DNA from: Chitinophaga nivalis
GTDB taxonomy: Bacteria; Bacteroidota; Bacteroidia; Chitinophagales; Chitinophagaceae
Length of the DNA: 64,000 nucleotides
NCBI RefSeq assembly: GCF_025989125.1
Contig: NZ_JAPDNR010000001.1
Location: 5,382,087 to 5,446,086 of the forward strand
Reading direction: 5' to 3'
Positions 10,701 to 19,973 of this stretch are shown here, in pieces (the stretch's first letter is position 1; each line of letters begins with the position of its first letter). The notes under the pieces are model-generated. The model was not told the DNA's origin. It ran no database searches and worked only from the letters and a program-made list of their open reading frames with translations. Both the position numbers and the translations under genes were made by a program.

Positions 10701-13700
10701 GATGTCTGCTGCAGGCAGTATCACCTGCACAGGCCCATGTGTGCCTTTTCTGAATACGGTACGCAGGCTTTCATGTTTCGCCATCACCATGCGAAAAGCC
10801 GCTTCCAGGGTAGTATGATTGATAGCACCCTGCACCCGGAAGGCCGCCGGCATATGATAAGCCCTGGATGCTTCTTCAAAACCGGTGAGCACCCAAAGAC
10901 GTTCCTGTGTAAAAGATAAAGGATAGTCAGCTGCCTCTCCGGCACGCGCGATAACCTGCCGGCGATGCTGCGTTTTCTCTTGCAGCAGGGTCGCCTGTTG
11001 TGCGATGGTAGGCGCCAGAAATATTTCGTTGAGGGTGAGCTCACGGCTGGTTTCTTTTGCAATCAGTGTACGCAGGCGGGCGGCTTTCAGGCTATGACCA
11101 CCCAGTTGAAAAAAGTTATGCGTGATACCAAAGTCGCCAGTACCCAGTACTTTCTGCCAGCAGTCGTACAGAACCTGTTGCCATTCATCAGCAGGCAGCA
11201 CAATTGTTTCCGCAGCGCCGTGTTGCGGAGCAGGCAATTTTTTCTTATCTACTTTGCCGTTGCTGTTATAAGGAATAGCTTCCAGCCGGATATAACAGGA
11301 TGGCAGCATATACCCGGGCAAGCATTGTTTCAGCGTGGTGGCTATGACCACACTATCCAGCGCCATATCTCCTTTCCAGTAGGCTACAATGGCCTGTTCA
11401 CCGTTCAATTCCTGCATGGTGACTACCGCCTGTTCTACACCGGTTACCTTCTCTATCTGGTATTGAATTTCACCCGGTTCAATGCGGAACCCTCTCACTT
11501 TCACCTGGTCGTCCATCCGGCCGGTAAATGCCAGCTGCCCGTCGGGCAGCCATTTGCCGGTATCTCCGGTACGGTACATCACCAACCCCGGTACAAATGG
11601 GTTGGGCACAAATTTCTTTGCCGTCAGCTCCGGGTTATTGAAATATCCTTTTGCCACCGACAGGCCGGAAAGACAGATTTCGCCTTCCACCCCCACCGGC
11701 AGCAGATTGGCATCTTTATCAAGAATATACGCCTGCGTATAGCCGACAGGGTTACCAATAGGCACGGTATCATATCTATCATCCCTGAAACGGTATACGG
11801 TACTGTAAGTAGTATCTTCCGAAGGGCCGTATAAATTTCTGATGGCGATCCGGTGATAATCCAACTGCTCCTTAAAGATCAGCGGGGCTGCCTCTCCCGC
11901 CATATTTACCGCTACCACTTTTGTCCAGTCTATCTTTTGTTCCAGCAAGCTCCGGATCACCGACGGCACTGTATTCAGCAATACTTTATCATCAGCAGGC
12001 AACCACTCCGGTATCTGTAACGCGGAGGTGAGCAATCTGATTTTTTTTCCCTGGATGAGAGGCAGAAAAAATTCGAATACAGACAGATCGAAGCAATAGG
12101 AAGTAGCCGCATATAATATTTCATAAGGCGTGTTCCGGAACTCATCAGCGGCCCATTTGAGGAACGCGATGGCGTTCCTGTGCGTGATTTCCACTCCCTT
12201 GGGCTTTCCGGTAGAACCGGAAGTATAAATCAGGTAAGCCGTATCATCCGGTGATACCGCCGGCAGGTGGAGCAGCGGGGCGTCTTCCGCTGTTAGCAGG
12301 TCCAGTTCAATGATGTTTCCTGTATAAGTTGGCGGGATACGTTGTTTCCCAATCTCATCTACCAACAGGATGCCCGCTCCGGCATCATCCAGCAGGTAGG
12401 CGATACGCTCATCAGGATAATTAACGTCTACCGGGACATAGGTACAACCACTCTTCATACATCCGACAACGGCAAACAGCATTTTCTCCGTTCTGTCCAG
12501 CAGCAATGCTACGGTACACCGCCCGCCGGCCAGCCTGTTATATATTTTATGGGCTACCGCTGTAGCATACGTATCCAGTTCAGCATAACTATAGGTTTTA
12601 TCTACTGTCAGTAATACCGGCTCATCACTATGCAGCTTTGCGGCAAACAATTGCAGGATCGTTGTCTCCTCCACCGTACCCACCAGTGTATTGAAGGTAT
12701 GCAGTATCTGTTTCCGGGCCGCCTCATCTGCCAGCTGTATAGCCGCCAGCGTAATGGCAGGTGCTGTCATTACCTGGCGGATAATATACAGGAAGATATC
12801 ATACAGGAGGCGTATCGATTCCTCTTTAAACAATCTGGTGCTGTATTCTATTTCCAGGTAATAGCGGAGGTCTGGTTCAGAGGAGAAATTAAAGGTAAGA
12901 TCAAATTTTGCAGCTACATCCGGCCGGTGACGTCTGTCGCCGCCATACAGGTAATCATCCAGCGGTGTCAGGCTGAAACCGTGCTGGTGCTGATAGCTGA
13001 TCGTACCATCACCGATGGAGGTATTCTGTAATACCATCATGACATCAAACAACGGATTATGCGACACATTACGGCTAACGGCCGATTCTTCAATGATCCT
13101 GTCCAGCGGATAGTGCTGAAATTCCAGTGAATGCACGGAGTCGGCTGATATCTGATTCAGGTATTCGCGGAAGGTAAGGCTTCCGTCGAATACCGACAAC
13201 AAAGGCAGCGTATTTACGTATAGCCCTATCTGTTCGTGCAGCTGACTGCTGGGCCTTCCCGCTACCGGCACCCCAATAATCACTTGTTCCTGGCCGGACA
13301 ATTTATGCAGTAGTACACCCAGCAAGGCGCGGAAGACATTGAATAAAGTCGTTTTGTTGTCCAGGGCAAACTTTTCCAGGGAAGCGTATAGCCCATTTTC
13401 GAAGTATAGTTTCAGACTGGCCCCTTCAAAATAATTGGTGTCAGGTCTTTTGAAATCTGTGGGTAACGTAATCGGGGCCACTTCTCCCAGTTTCCGGCTG
13501 CGCCAATATTCCCTTGCCTTACTGGTACTGTCGCCACTCAGCTTTGTTTCCATCCATATCACATAATCCTTATACTGAACAGGTAGCGGGCGGTGATCGG
13601 TTTTATTCCCCAGGCACAATGCCTTGTAATGCTGCATGACCTCCTGTACCAATACACCAATAGACCATCCATCGCTGATAATGTGATGGATGGAGAAGAT

Positions 13701-14294
13701 CATGGCATATTCATCTGTTGCGATCTGCAACAGCTTTACTTTCAGCAGGGGACCGTTTTCCAGGTCATACAGCCAGTTACCGGCTGCCGCCACTTCCTCC
13801 GTCAGTTTGCGCTTCAGATCAGCAACATGACGGATATCACTATACGAAACAGCGAACGGCATATCTTCCAGGATCAATTGTACGGGTTCTCCTTCCACCT
13901 CCCGGAAAACAGTACGCAGGCTTTCATGCCGCTGAACAGCGAGCCGGAAAGCTGCTTCAAATTTTTCTCTGACAACCGTTCCTTTCAGATGAAATTCTGT
14001 GGTGATATTATATGCCTGGTTGCCACCTTCAAACTGACTTAGTACCCATAGCCTGCGCTGTGCATTGGAAAGCGGATAATGTGTTCTTTCCCCGGCAGGT
14101 GTAATCACTTCCATGGCTGCAGCGTTCCTGCTTTCTGTCAGAAAGGCTATCAGTTCCTGCTTATGTGCCTGTATTTCCTGCCGGAGCGCCGGGGTGAAAG
14201 CGTTGGTATTACCACTTAGCTTCAGGTTATCTCCATCGGCCTGGGGCACAATTCCAATGGTCCTTAATTGCTTTAATAATTCTAATACTTTCAT
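7737..14294 (-). CDS. NRPS-B: docking-C-A(Ala)-PCP-C-A(Thr)-PCP
   Basis: Two-module non-ribosomal peptide synthetase of 2185 residues. The start at 14294 (MKVLELL) is chosen because it begins the TubC-type docking domain and overlaps the FAAL stop as ATGA; the longer frame to 14336 would add 14 residues inside the FAAL gene. Order: docking 1-55; C1 with HHIISDG near 202; A1 with YLIYTSGSTG near 689; PCP1 with LGGHS near 1062; C2 with HHIISDG near 1254; A2 with YVIYTSGTTG near 1732; PCP2 with LGGHS near 2121. Pocket codes: A1 DLFNNALTY, which I recall as an alanine type; A2 DFWNIGMVH, the classical threonine code. C1 directly follows a FAAL-ACP, so it is probably the starter C domain that acylates the first amino acid. 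No TE: the chain must pass to NRPS-A. The threonine module is a close paralogue of the one in NRPS-C. Confidence 0.96.
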   Translation of the reverse strand: MKVLELLKQLRTIGIVPQADGDNLKLSGNTNAFTPALRQEIQAHKQELIAFLTESRNAAAMEVITPAGERTHYPLSNAQRRLWVLSQFEGGNQAYNITTEFHLKGTVVREKFEAAFRLAVQRHESLRTVFREVEGEPVQLILEDMPFAVSYSDIRHVADLKRKLTEEVAAAGNWLYDLENGPLLKVKLLQIATDEYAMIFSIHHIISDGWSIGVLVQEVMQHYKALCLGNKTDHRPLPVQYKDYVIWMETKLSGDSTSKAREYWRSRKLGEVAPITLPTDFKRPDTNYFEGASLKLYFENGLYASLEKFALDNKTTLFNVFRALLGVLLHKLSGQEQVIIGVPVAGRPSSQLHEQIGLYVNTLPLLSVFDGSLTFREYLNQISADSVHSLEFQHYPLDRIIEESAVSRNVSHNPLFDVMMVLQNTSIGDGTISYQHQHGFSLTPLDDYLYGGDRRHRPDVAAKFDLTFNFSSEPDLRYYLEIEYSTRLFKEESIRLLYDIFLYIIRQVMTAPAITLAAIQLADEAARKQILHTFNTLVGTVEETTILQLFAAKLHSDEPVLLTVDKTYSYAELDTYATAVAHKIYNRLAGGRCTVALLLDRTEKMLFAVVGCMKSGCTYVPVDVNYPDERIAYLLDDAGAGILLVDEIGKQRIPPTYTGNIIELDLLTAEDAPLLHLPAVSPDDTAYLIYTSGSTGKPKGVEITHRNAIAFLKWAADEFRNTPYEILYAATSYCFDLSVFEFFLPLIQGKKIRLLTSALQIPEWLPADDKVLLNTVPSVIRSLLEQKIDWTKVVAVNMAGEAAPLIFKEQLDYHRIAIRNLYGPSEDTTYSTVYRFRDDRYDTVPIGNPVGYTQAYILDKDANLLPVGVEGEICLSGLSVAKGYFNNPELTAKKFVPNPFVPGLVMYRTGDTGKWLPDGQLAFTGRMDDQVKVRGFRIEPGEIQYQIEKVTGVEQAVVTMQELNGEQAIVAYWKGDMALDSVVIATTLKQCLPGYMLPSCYIRLEAIPYNSNGKVDKKKLPAPQHGAAETIVLPADEWQQVLYDCWQKVLGTGDFGITHNFFQLGGHSLKAARLRTLIAKETSRELTLNEIFLAPTIAQQATLLQEKTQHRRQVIARAGEAADYPLSFTQERLWVLTGFEEASRAYHMPAAFRVQGAINHTTLEAAFRMVMAKHESLRTVFRKGTHGPVQVILPAADIRFAINIYEQPLQTKAEQEAFLRKQWQRAFDLEQGPLLRCLLLITPETTILSFCMHHIISDGWSIGVLYKDVAAAYRQLEENDATSLPLPDVQYRDFAVWQRAHLTDEVLQQQLLYWKEAVFGNEIIPLELPADFHRPAVKTYNGATYRQLFTKEDTRLLQETALKHDVSLFMKLMAAVSVLLKKTANQEDITIGTPVAGRDQMQLYDQIGFFVNTLPLRMKVTGSLSYSTLLAQWRSHILQAFDHQYFPFELLVEALQPRRDLSHSPLFDVMVVLQEATGISGSATTFSDGVVLEQLHLDAGVTKYDLTFSFEVKEEQLLLELEYNTDLFVEATVARFVGYLQKIIHTTCLAPDILIKDIAVSGQRELQLICDKADQTAVGYRKDETIVSLFRRMVAAYPDNIALKVKDNSISYQALDESSGKLARLLKEQYEVASQELVALHMDRSEWMLVAILGVLKAGAAYVPIDPAYPAARIRYIVSDAGSRLLLYDILPVHALPDDVLLVDVARQPDETLTPYAAAVQPEDLAYVIYTSGTTGHPKGVLIEHRQVNRLFFNDENIFDFTEKDSWSLFHSYCFDFSVWEMYGALLNGGRLVMVPKETAQDALLCYDFLKAEKITVLNQTPTAFRSLLLLNGQRLAQEDLRVRYVIFGGEALMPELLAPWKKVCSECRLINMYGITETTVHVTWKEITDEAIALNKSNIGIPIPTLSCYVLDQDLTLCPVQTIGELCVGGAGVARGYHNRPELSREKFVPHPFKPDERIYRSGDFARILSNGDIEYIGRKDEQVKIRGHRIEMAEITSALLALDEVKDAVVLAKKSAGDAYELMAYIIPAASADVPAASWRGLLENRLPAYMIPTCFFLLEAFPLTANGKLDQQALPASLQATTIGSTYIAPRNEIDRQIIDIWKEVLDREVIGLRDDFFDLGGHSLKAARVILKIQEIYGVKIDLKNLFISPTVEHLSNFVETMKWMEDESNKAEENQEELIL

Positions 14295-16234
14295 ATAGTT
14301 ATTTTTTCTCCGGCAGATTCCACATTTCTCAGCCAAATCAGGTTAGCAATAAACTCTTCCAGGTCTTTTACATAACGGAAAGACAATAATCTGGTGGCTT
14401 CCATATTCAGTTGCAGATAATGATTGATCAGGTTCACCATCTCCACTCCTTTCAGCGAATCAATGCCCAGCGCTATCAGTTCTGTATTTTCATTAAAGTC
14501 GGATGTTTTCAGTTCCAGTTTCAGGGTCTGGTTGATCAGCAAGCGGAGGAAGTCTGCTATTTTTTCCAGGTTATCCGGATTAATTGTTATGGCCAGATTG
14601 GCCAACGCATCTACCGGTATCGGTATGTCGCGTTTAGTGGCGATTACTTTTTCCAAGGCCCCTTCGAGATAGTCTTTCCGGCAGCGGATGCGCTGCAGTT
14701 TGCCGCTGGAAGTGCGTGGCATACTCCGCGGGCCCAACAGCACAATATCTATACAACTGATATTGGTGACCGCAATGACTACGCTATCGATCTGCTGCAG
14801 GATAACCGCTGCTTCTTCCGGATTGGTATGGCGGCCGATTTCGGCAAACACCAGGGGTAACTCTGTTATATCAGCCAGGTAGGATACAATGACATTGTTA
14901 AATGATAAGGCTTCTACTGCCGCGGCTATTTCATGCTCCAGGTCGTAGGGAAAATAATTTTTCCCGTTGATGATGATCATCTCTTTCTGCCGGCCGGTAA
15001 TGTATAGCTCTCCTGCTTGTATCCGGCCAATGTCGCCGGTTCTCAGGAACTGTTTTCCATTTATATTACAGAACAAACTATCGTTGTCGCGGCCCAGGTA
15101 ACCGCTGGTAACAGAAGGACCATGAATAACGATCTCACCTTCCTCTTCTGCAACTTCTCCGGTTTCGGTATTTAACAAGGCTACTTCAAAGGTGCGGCAT
15201 ATTTTACCGGAAGATACCAGCGATCCGGCTGTTGGCCGATAGGTACCTGCTGCTACCAGCAGGGTGGCTTCTGCCAGGCCATAACAGGGAAATAACGCAT
15301 CGGGATTGAAAGCCAGTTTGGCGAACTTTTCCGCGAATGCATCCAGCGTTCTTTTCTTCACCGGCTCCGCACCATTATAGGCGATTTTCCAGGTACGGAG
15401 GTCTACTCCTTCTTCCAGCAGGCGATCGGCATCTACTTTTTCTATACAGAGGTCGTACATGAAATTGGGGCCGCCACTATGTGTTACCTTATACTGCGAT
15501 ATCAGCTGCAACCAGCTTTCCGGGCGCTGCACCACTGCTACGGGCGACACCAGCACACAGGTACAGCCGGTATACAAACATTGTAACAGGTTGCCGATAA
15601 GGCCCATATCATGATAAAAGGGTAGCCATGATAACACAACAGTATCCTGGTCACAGGAAAATGTTTCCTGTATCTGTTGCAGATTGCTTACTATGTTTTC
15701 CTGAGTTACCACTACTCCCTTAGGCAGGCCGGTAGAACCAGAAGTATACTGAATAAAAGAAATGTTATTATCGCCTGTTGCAGCAGCAAATGCAGCTGAG
15801 TCCATGTTTTCATCAGACCAATCTGTTCCGGCAATCCTCTCTTCGGGGATATGCAATGCTGCCAATCCTTCTCTGATCACGGCAAGATTGGAGGCTTCAC
15901 AAAGGATCAGTCCTGCTGAACAATCGTTTATGATATGCTGCAGGCGCATGAAGTGCCGCTGGGTTCTGGGATAGAACATCGGCACTGCAATAGCCCCCAC
16001 TGCCTGACAAGCCAGAAAAGCGACTACAAAATCGATACTGCCGGTATACAACAGCAATACCGGTTTGGTCATATCATAGTGTTCCAACCGGGCAGCCAGT
16101 CTTTTTACATTTGAAAACAAGGCGGTATTTGTACATGTAATACATGTTCCATGCTGTTCCACAGCATGAAACACCGTTTTGTCCGGGTTAAGTGCAGCTA
16201 TCTGCCTGAAAATTCCATATGAGCTATACTCCAT
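14291..16234 (-). CDS. Fatty acyl-AMP ligase fused to acyl carrier protein (lipopeptide starter)
   Basis: Activates a fatty acid as acyl-AMP and loads it on its own carrier domain, supplying the lipid starter for the NRPS; cytoplasmic. It is 647 residues. The adenylate-forming part has a P-loop FIQYTSGSTGLPKG near 160-175, the SWLPFYHDMG segment typical of FAAL/FACL proteins, YGLAEA and a TGDIG hinge. The C-terminal about 90 residues form an ACP with the phosphopantetheine motif LGIDSLKG. Chain length cannot be read from the sequence. The stop codon overlaps the NRPS-B start by 4 bp (ATGA), implying translational coupling and a lipoinitiation role. About 940 bp of non-coding DNA lies upstream, so a promoter for the FAAL-NRPS-B-NRPS-A operon is expected there. 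FAAL rather than CoA ligase is inferred from context and the fused ACP. Confidence 0.93.
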   Translation of the reverse strand: MEYSSYGIFRQIAALNPDKTVFHAVEQHGTCITCTNTALFSNVKRLAARLEHYDMTKPVLLLYTGSIDFVVAFLACQAVGAIAVPMFYPRTQRHFMRLQHIINDCSAGLILCEASNLAVIREGLAALHIPEERIAGTDWSDENMDSAAFAAATGDNNISFIQYTSGSTGLPKGVVVTQENIVSNLQQIQETFSCDQDTVVLSWLPFYHDMGLIGNLLQCLYTGCTCVLVSPVAVVQRPESWLQLISQYKVTHSGGPNFMYDLCIEKVDADRLLEEGVDLRTWKIAYNGAEPVKKRTLDAFAEKFAKLAFNPDALFPCYGLAEATLLVAAGTYRPTAGSLVSSGKICRTFEVALLNTETGEVAEEEGEIVIHGPSVTSGYLGRDNDSLFCNINGKQFLRTGDIGRIQAGELYITGRQKEMIIINGKNYFPYDLEHEIAAAVEALSFNNVIVSYLADITELPLVFAEIGRHTNPEEAAVILQQIDSVVIAVTNISCIDIVLLGPRSMPRTSSGKLQRIRCRKDYLEGALEKVIATKRDIPIPVDALANLAITINPDNLEKIADFLRLLINQTLKLELKTSDFNENTELIALGIDSLKGVEMVNLINHYLQLNMEATRLLSFRYVKDLEEFIANLIWLRNVESAGEKITI

Positions 16235-17177
16235 AAAAAATCGTTGGCGTTAATAATAAGACATACCTGGAAGCTATGCCGGCAGTTCCATCATGCCGCT
16301 TAGCAGGTTAACTGTATGATGATGTATTTATTTACTTACACACTTCAAGTCCGCTTTGTACCTGCCATTCGCCGGCCGCATGCTGAACTCCCGGCGGCAA
16401 AGGGGTATTCGCGAAACCGTTTGTCTTTACGGTGAGCAGCGAATTATCTCCATACGCAACAGGTATATACAGGATACCTGCTGTAAAAAAGCACGACCGG
16501 TACTGCGGTAATATTTGGATGTTCGTACAAGCGTATTCCCCGGAATGGCATTATTTTTCATAGCAGTCATTTCTGTCTGCTGACACACTGATGTTGCGTT
16601 CCTTACATGCACATGCGCTCCAAAAGCAGTATGGTTTTAAAAGCCAATGACAGCGAAACAGCGCATAAAAAAAATACCACAAGCGTTATTCCATCGTTCA
16701 TCATAAATGCGAGACAATAGACAACAATCAGGTACTGTCTCCTGCTTGCACAGAAATCCAGCCGCTATTTGACAGGCATATCCCTACCGGAATAATATAT
16801 CACAGACATGACTGAGATGTCTGTTTTATTATCCATTAGTATATTCAGTCCATTATAGTAATCAAACTGTTGAAGCACCCTGGTATCCGGGAGGCATTCG
16901 CCGTAAACAGAAAATGATGCCGGGCCGGGTGTATATCGTATTAATCGGGTTAAATGATTGGGTTATCATGCATAGGCTTACAAACAACTGTTGTAAACAA
17001 TATTGTATCAGTTACTTTAAAAACAGGCCGAATAAAGTTTATCTTGTTCCCAATAAATTATAGCGTTAGCATTTTAAGACAAGCGGGTTAAACAATAAGC
17101 TGATTTTTTGCTTAAAATGCCGGTAATCGAAATATGTTTTTGATCGTTGCTTTGAACTATGTTATCTGGTGGTCGTA
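16235..17177. other. Intergenic, 943 bp, no gene recognised
   Basis: Lies between the FAAL start and the end of the outer-membrane receptor gene, both on the minus strand. A 61-codon minus-strand frame at 16427-16612 has no recognisable signal or family and is not called. I found no perfect TAnnTTTG element on the minus strand and no strong hairpin. It presumably holds the promoter of the FAAL-NRPS operon and the 3' end of the receptor transcript. Confidence 0.5.
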
Positions 17178-19622
17178 TTATTTTATGCGGTTCTTTTCAT
17201 CTTTTAGTCCATTGCCTTCTGCTGATGAGCCTTTCACCTGATTATTTCCAAACCTGTATGTGAATGATATTTTTACCTGTTGTGTTTCTCGCTTGTTTCT
17301 CCCGGTGTAATAAAGTCCTCCGAAATCTCTCTTCAACGTATAGTCAAAGGAGTTAAACATATCTGATACACTTAACCGCAACACGCCTGCGTCTTTCAGT
17401 ATTTTTTTCTGTATGCCCGCATCCAGCTGCCACTGTGCATAAATGGTTGCCGGCACGTCCGGAAAATCTGAATTATAAAATCCCGATAATTCAGCACTCC
17501 AGCCTTTACCAATACTAAAGGTATTGCTGCCGGTTATGCTCCAGAAGTTATCGGATGTAGAGATAGGCACCTTTCCTCCGCCCATTACTCCTGATACTTT
17601 TTGATGGAAGAGTCCCAGTGTATAGTAAAAATTCCACCACTTGAGGGGAGCCAGTTGCACAGTAGTGGAGAGGTTGTAGGTATACTGGTGAGCGACGTTA
17701 ATGTTGGTCTGGAAAGTTCTGCCAGCGGAAATCGTATCCCGGTAGCGCACCATAAAATCTCTCACATCTGTGTAGCTCACCGAAGTAGTGAGAAACTTCC
17801 TGAACGCATGAGATAACTTAACTGTACTGGAAAACTGCGGTTTCAGGAAAGGGTTGCCTTTCATGTAAGACAATTCATCCAATACAAATTCAAAGGGATT
17901 GAGATCCTGATAAACCGGTCGGTCGATCCTTTTGTTGTAGGATAACTCCAGTGTATGATCCTCATTAATATCATAGGTAACCGCTACATTGGGGAACAGG
18001 TTGATATACTGGCTATCGAGTGCCTGTTCTCCTTTGCCGGAAAGTGTCCGTAACCGGCCATCTACGTTCGTCTGTTCTCCTCTGAGCCCTGCTACAAACG
18101 TCCATTTACCCACTGCCAGGTTATAGTTAACGTAGGCAGCGTATATTTTTTCATCATACACAAACTGATTGGTACGCGCTGTATCTGTTTCCGGCAGGTT
18201 GTTTTTATCCACCTTAAAATAATGTACACTGTTGTCTGTTCTGGTTCCACTGACTTTAACACCGGCATTCAATGTTCCGCCAAAGAGTGGCTGCTGATAA
18301 TCGAGTTTACCTGCGTAAATATCAATTTTTGCAGCATTGAAATTATGAAACAAGACAGCGCTGGTACCATTACCGCCATTATTCATGTAATAATTAGGCT
18401 GAAAGCTGTTTGCATCCATATTGTAGCGGATATAGCTGCCATCAGCTACCAGCTCCCTTCCGTCCTTATCGGCGTAGCGATAATTGACACTGTAATTATA
18501 CAGATGACTGCTTTTCCGCTCTTCGTTACCGGCCAGCAATGTGGAGTCGATCTTACCGGGTATTTTATAGATAGGTGTAATACTATTGGCACTGCTCTTC
18601 GTAGCCGGAATATTGGCGTCTACAATCACACTCAGTCGGCTACGTGGAGAAATAAAGTAATCCGCTCCTGCTTTAAACGTGTGTATACTGCTGTGGATAA
18701 CGTTTCTATAGCGCTGGTCAAAATGTACCGGCTCATTTTTACTATTGTTCTGTATACGAAAAAAGTCTATTGTCCACAGGCTGTTTCCGGTAAAGTAATT
18801 ATAGTTGCCGAAGAAGTTAAATTTCTTTATCCGGTAATTAAGATTGATACCTGCATCATATTTGGGATTATAGGAACCAAATCCTGCGGTCAGGGTAACA
18901 TTGGAATTGAAGCCCAGCGCCTGCCCTTTACGGGTTTTGATGTTGATAATACCGGCATTACCGGCGGCTTCGTATCTGGCGGATGGATTGGTAATGATTT
19001 CTATGGTACCGATATCAGCAGACTGCATACTTTTAAGCAGGTCTGTCAGTTCTTTCCCGCTTAAGGTAAGCTGACGGCCATCCTGGTATACCTGTAAACC
19101 GGTACGTCCATTGATGGTGATGGCATCGTCGTTTCCCTGCCGCACACCTGGTGATTTGAGCAATAACTCATATACTGAGCTACCGGTTGCATTCACACTT
19201 CCAGCCACATTTACAATAACGCGATCTGCCTTTACCTGCACTGGCGGTATCTTTCCGGCCACCACTACTTCTTTCACCTGATTTTCCGAAGATGCCAGCA
19301 CGATATCCCGGATGATGGCCCGATCACTTTCCTGTAATGCATTAATGGTATCCCACCTGTCTTTATACCCCATGCATTTTGTATACAGGTAATACCTGCC
19401 TGCCTTCAGATCTTTCAGTTCATATCTTCCGGTACTATCAGCTACAGCCATTTTTACATTGGAAGAATCACTAAATGCCAGCAGCGTGATACTGGCATAT
19501 GATACCGGCTTACGCGATGAAGCATCTGTAATAACACCTGCAATTGTTTTTGCCGTCTGTGCAACAGTTTCATGATAGCAAAAAAATAACAATACTGATA
19601 TGTATACAAGTAATTTTCTCAT
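17178..19622 (-). CDS. TonB-dependent receptor-like outer-membrane beta-barrel
   Basis: Outer-membrane protein of about 814 residues. The start at 19622 gives a clean signal peptide (MRKLLVYISVLLFFCY, cleavage near TVAQ); an upstream in-frame ATG at 19697 would put 25 hydrophilic residues ahead of it. Order: carboxypeptidase-regulatory-like domain (about residues 23-105); plug-like segment with VYELLLKSPGV, INGRTGLQVYQDGR and NAGIINIKT (about 110-235); then a long barrel rich in aromatic strands with YNKRIDRPVYQDLNPF and ending near SFTYRFGNN. Family: outer-membrane beta-barrel / TonB-receptor-like proteins common in Bacteroidota. Substrate unknown. It is wedged between NRPS-C and FAAL on the same strand, so uptake or re-uptake of the peptide product (for example as a metal carrier) is possible, but nothing in the sequence proves it. 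Confidence 0.88.
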   Translation of the reverse strand: MRKLLVYISVLLFFCYHETVAQTAKTIAGVITDASSRKPVSYASITLLAFSDSSNVKMAVADSTGRYELKDLKAGRYYLYTKCMGYKDRWDTINALQESDRAIIRDIVLASSENQVKEVVVAGKIPPVQVKADRVIVNVAGSVNATGSSVYELLLKSPGVRQGNDDAITINGRTGLQVYQDGRQLTLSGKELTDLLKSMQSADIGTIEIITNPSARYEAAGNAGIINIKTRKGQALGFNSNVTLTAGFGSYNPKYDAGINLNYRIKKFNFFGNYNYFTGNSLWTIDFFRIQNNSKNEPVHFDQRYRNVIHSSIHTFKAGADYFISPRSRLSVIVDANIPATKSSANSITPIYKIPGKIDSTLLAGNEERKSSHLYNYSVNYRYADKDGRELVADGSYIRYNMDANSFQPNYYMNNGGNGTSAVLFHNFNAAKIDIYAGKLDYQQPLFGGTLNAGVKVSGTRTDNSVHYFKVDKNNLPETDTARTNQFVYDEKIYAAYVNYNLAVGKWTFVAGLRGEQTNVDGRLRTLSGKGEQALDSQYINLFPNVAVTYDINEDHTLELSYNKRIDRPVYQDLNPFEFVLDELSYMKGNPFLKPQFSSTVKLSHAFRKFLTTSVSYTDVRDFMVRYRDTISAGRTFQTNINVAHQYTYNLSTTVQLAPLKWWNFYYTLGLFHQKVSGVMGGGKVPISTSDNFWSITGSNTFSIGKGWSAELSGFYNSDFPDVPATIYAQWQLDAGIQKKILKDAGVLRLSVSDMFNSFDYTLKRDFGGLYYTGRNKRETQQVKISFTYRFGNNQVKGSSAEGNGLKDEKNRIK

Positions 19623-19973
19623 ACCGCTGATCCGTGAAGGAAATGATTTGGAAATAAAATGGTGGCTATTAAAATCCTGTGGATTACAGTCATGCAACTG
19701 GTTTATCCAGGGCTAAATGAAATGGTTTATATTGAGTTGAAACAACAGGGCTTATATTATCCATCACGCCTTACGCTTCCTATTCAAACGATCAGATAAA
19801 TTACAGATATGTGTTTCCTGAAGTATTCATTCAGTTTTATTAGCTACAAAAATGTAATGGTTCATTTTGCTTTTTGCTTTCAAGGTTTTTCATTCCGGTG
19901 CTTGAAGATAAAGAAAGATATTGTATTCAACAATCATCATACAAAAAAATAATTATTACCCATGCTGTAACCC
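19623..19973. other. Intergenic, 351 bp, no gene recognised
   Basis: AT-rich stretch between the receptor start and the NRPS-C stop. I looked here in the other minus-strand frames for the rest of the truncated E domain of NRPS-C and found none. No clear terminator hairpin or promoter was recognised. Confidence 0.5.

Noticed and set aside
10965..11834. 289-codon plus-strand frame inside NRPS-B
   Set aside because: Antisense shadow of an A domain; its residues show no family pattern while the minus strand encodes all core motifs.
16427..16612. 61-codon minus frame between FAAL and the receptor gene
   Set aside because: No recognisable feature; too short to support without conservation.
18222..19064. 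280-codon plus-strand frame opposite the outer-membrane receptor
   Set aside because: Shadow frame; the minus strand carries the plug and barrel motifs with an intact signal peptide.
19700..19973. Possible frameshifted remainder of the NRPS-C epimerization domain
   Set aside because: No E-domain motifs in any minus-strand frame here; the missing half is found instead in NRPS-D.
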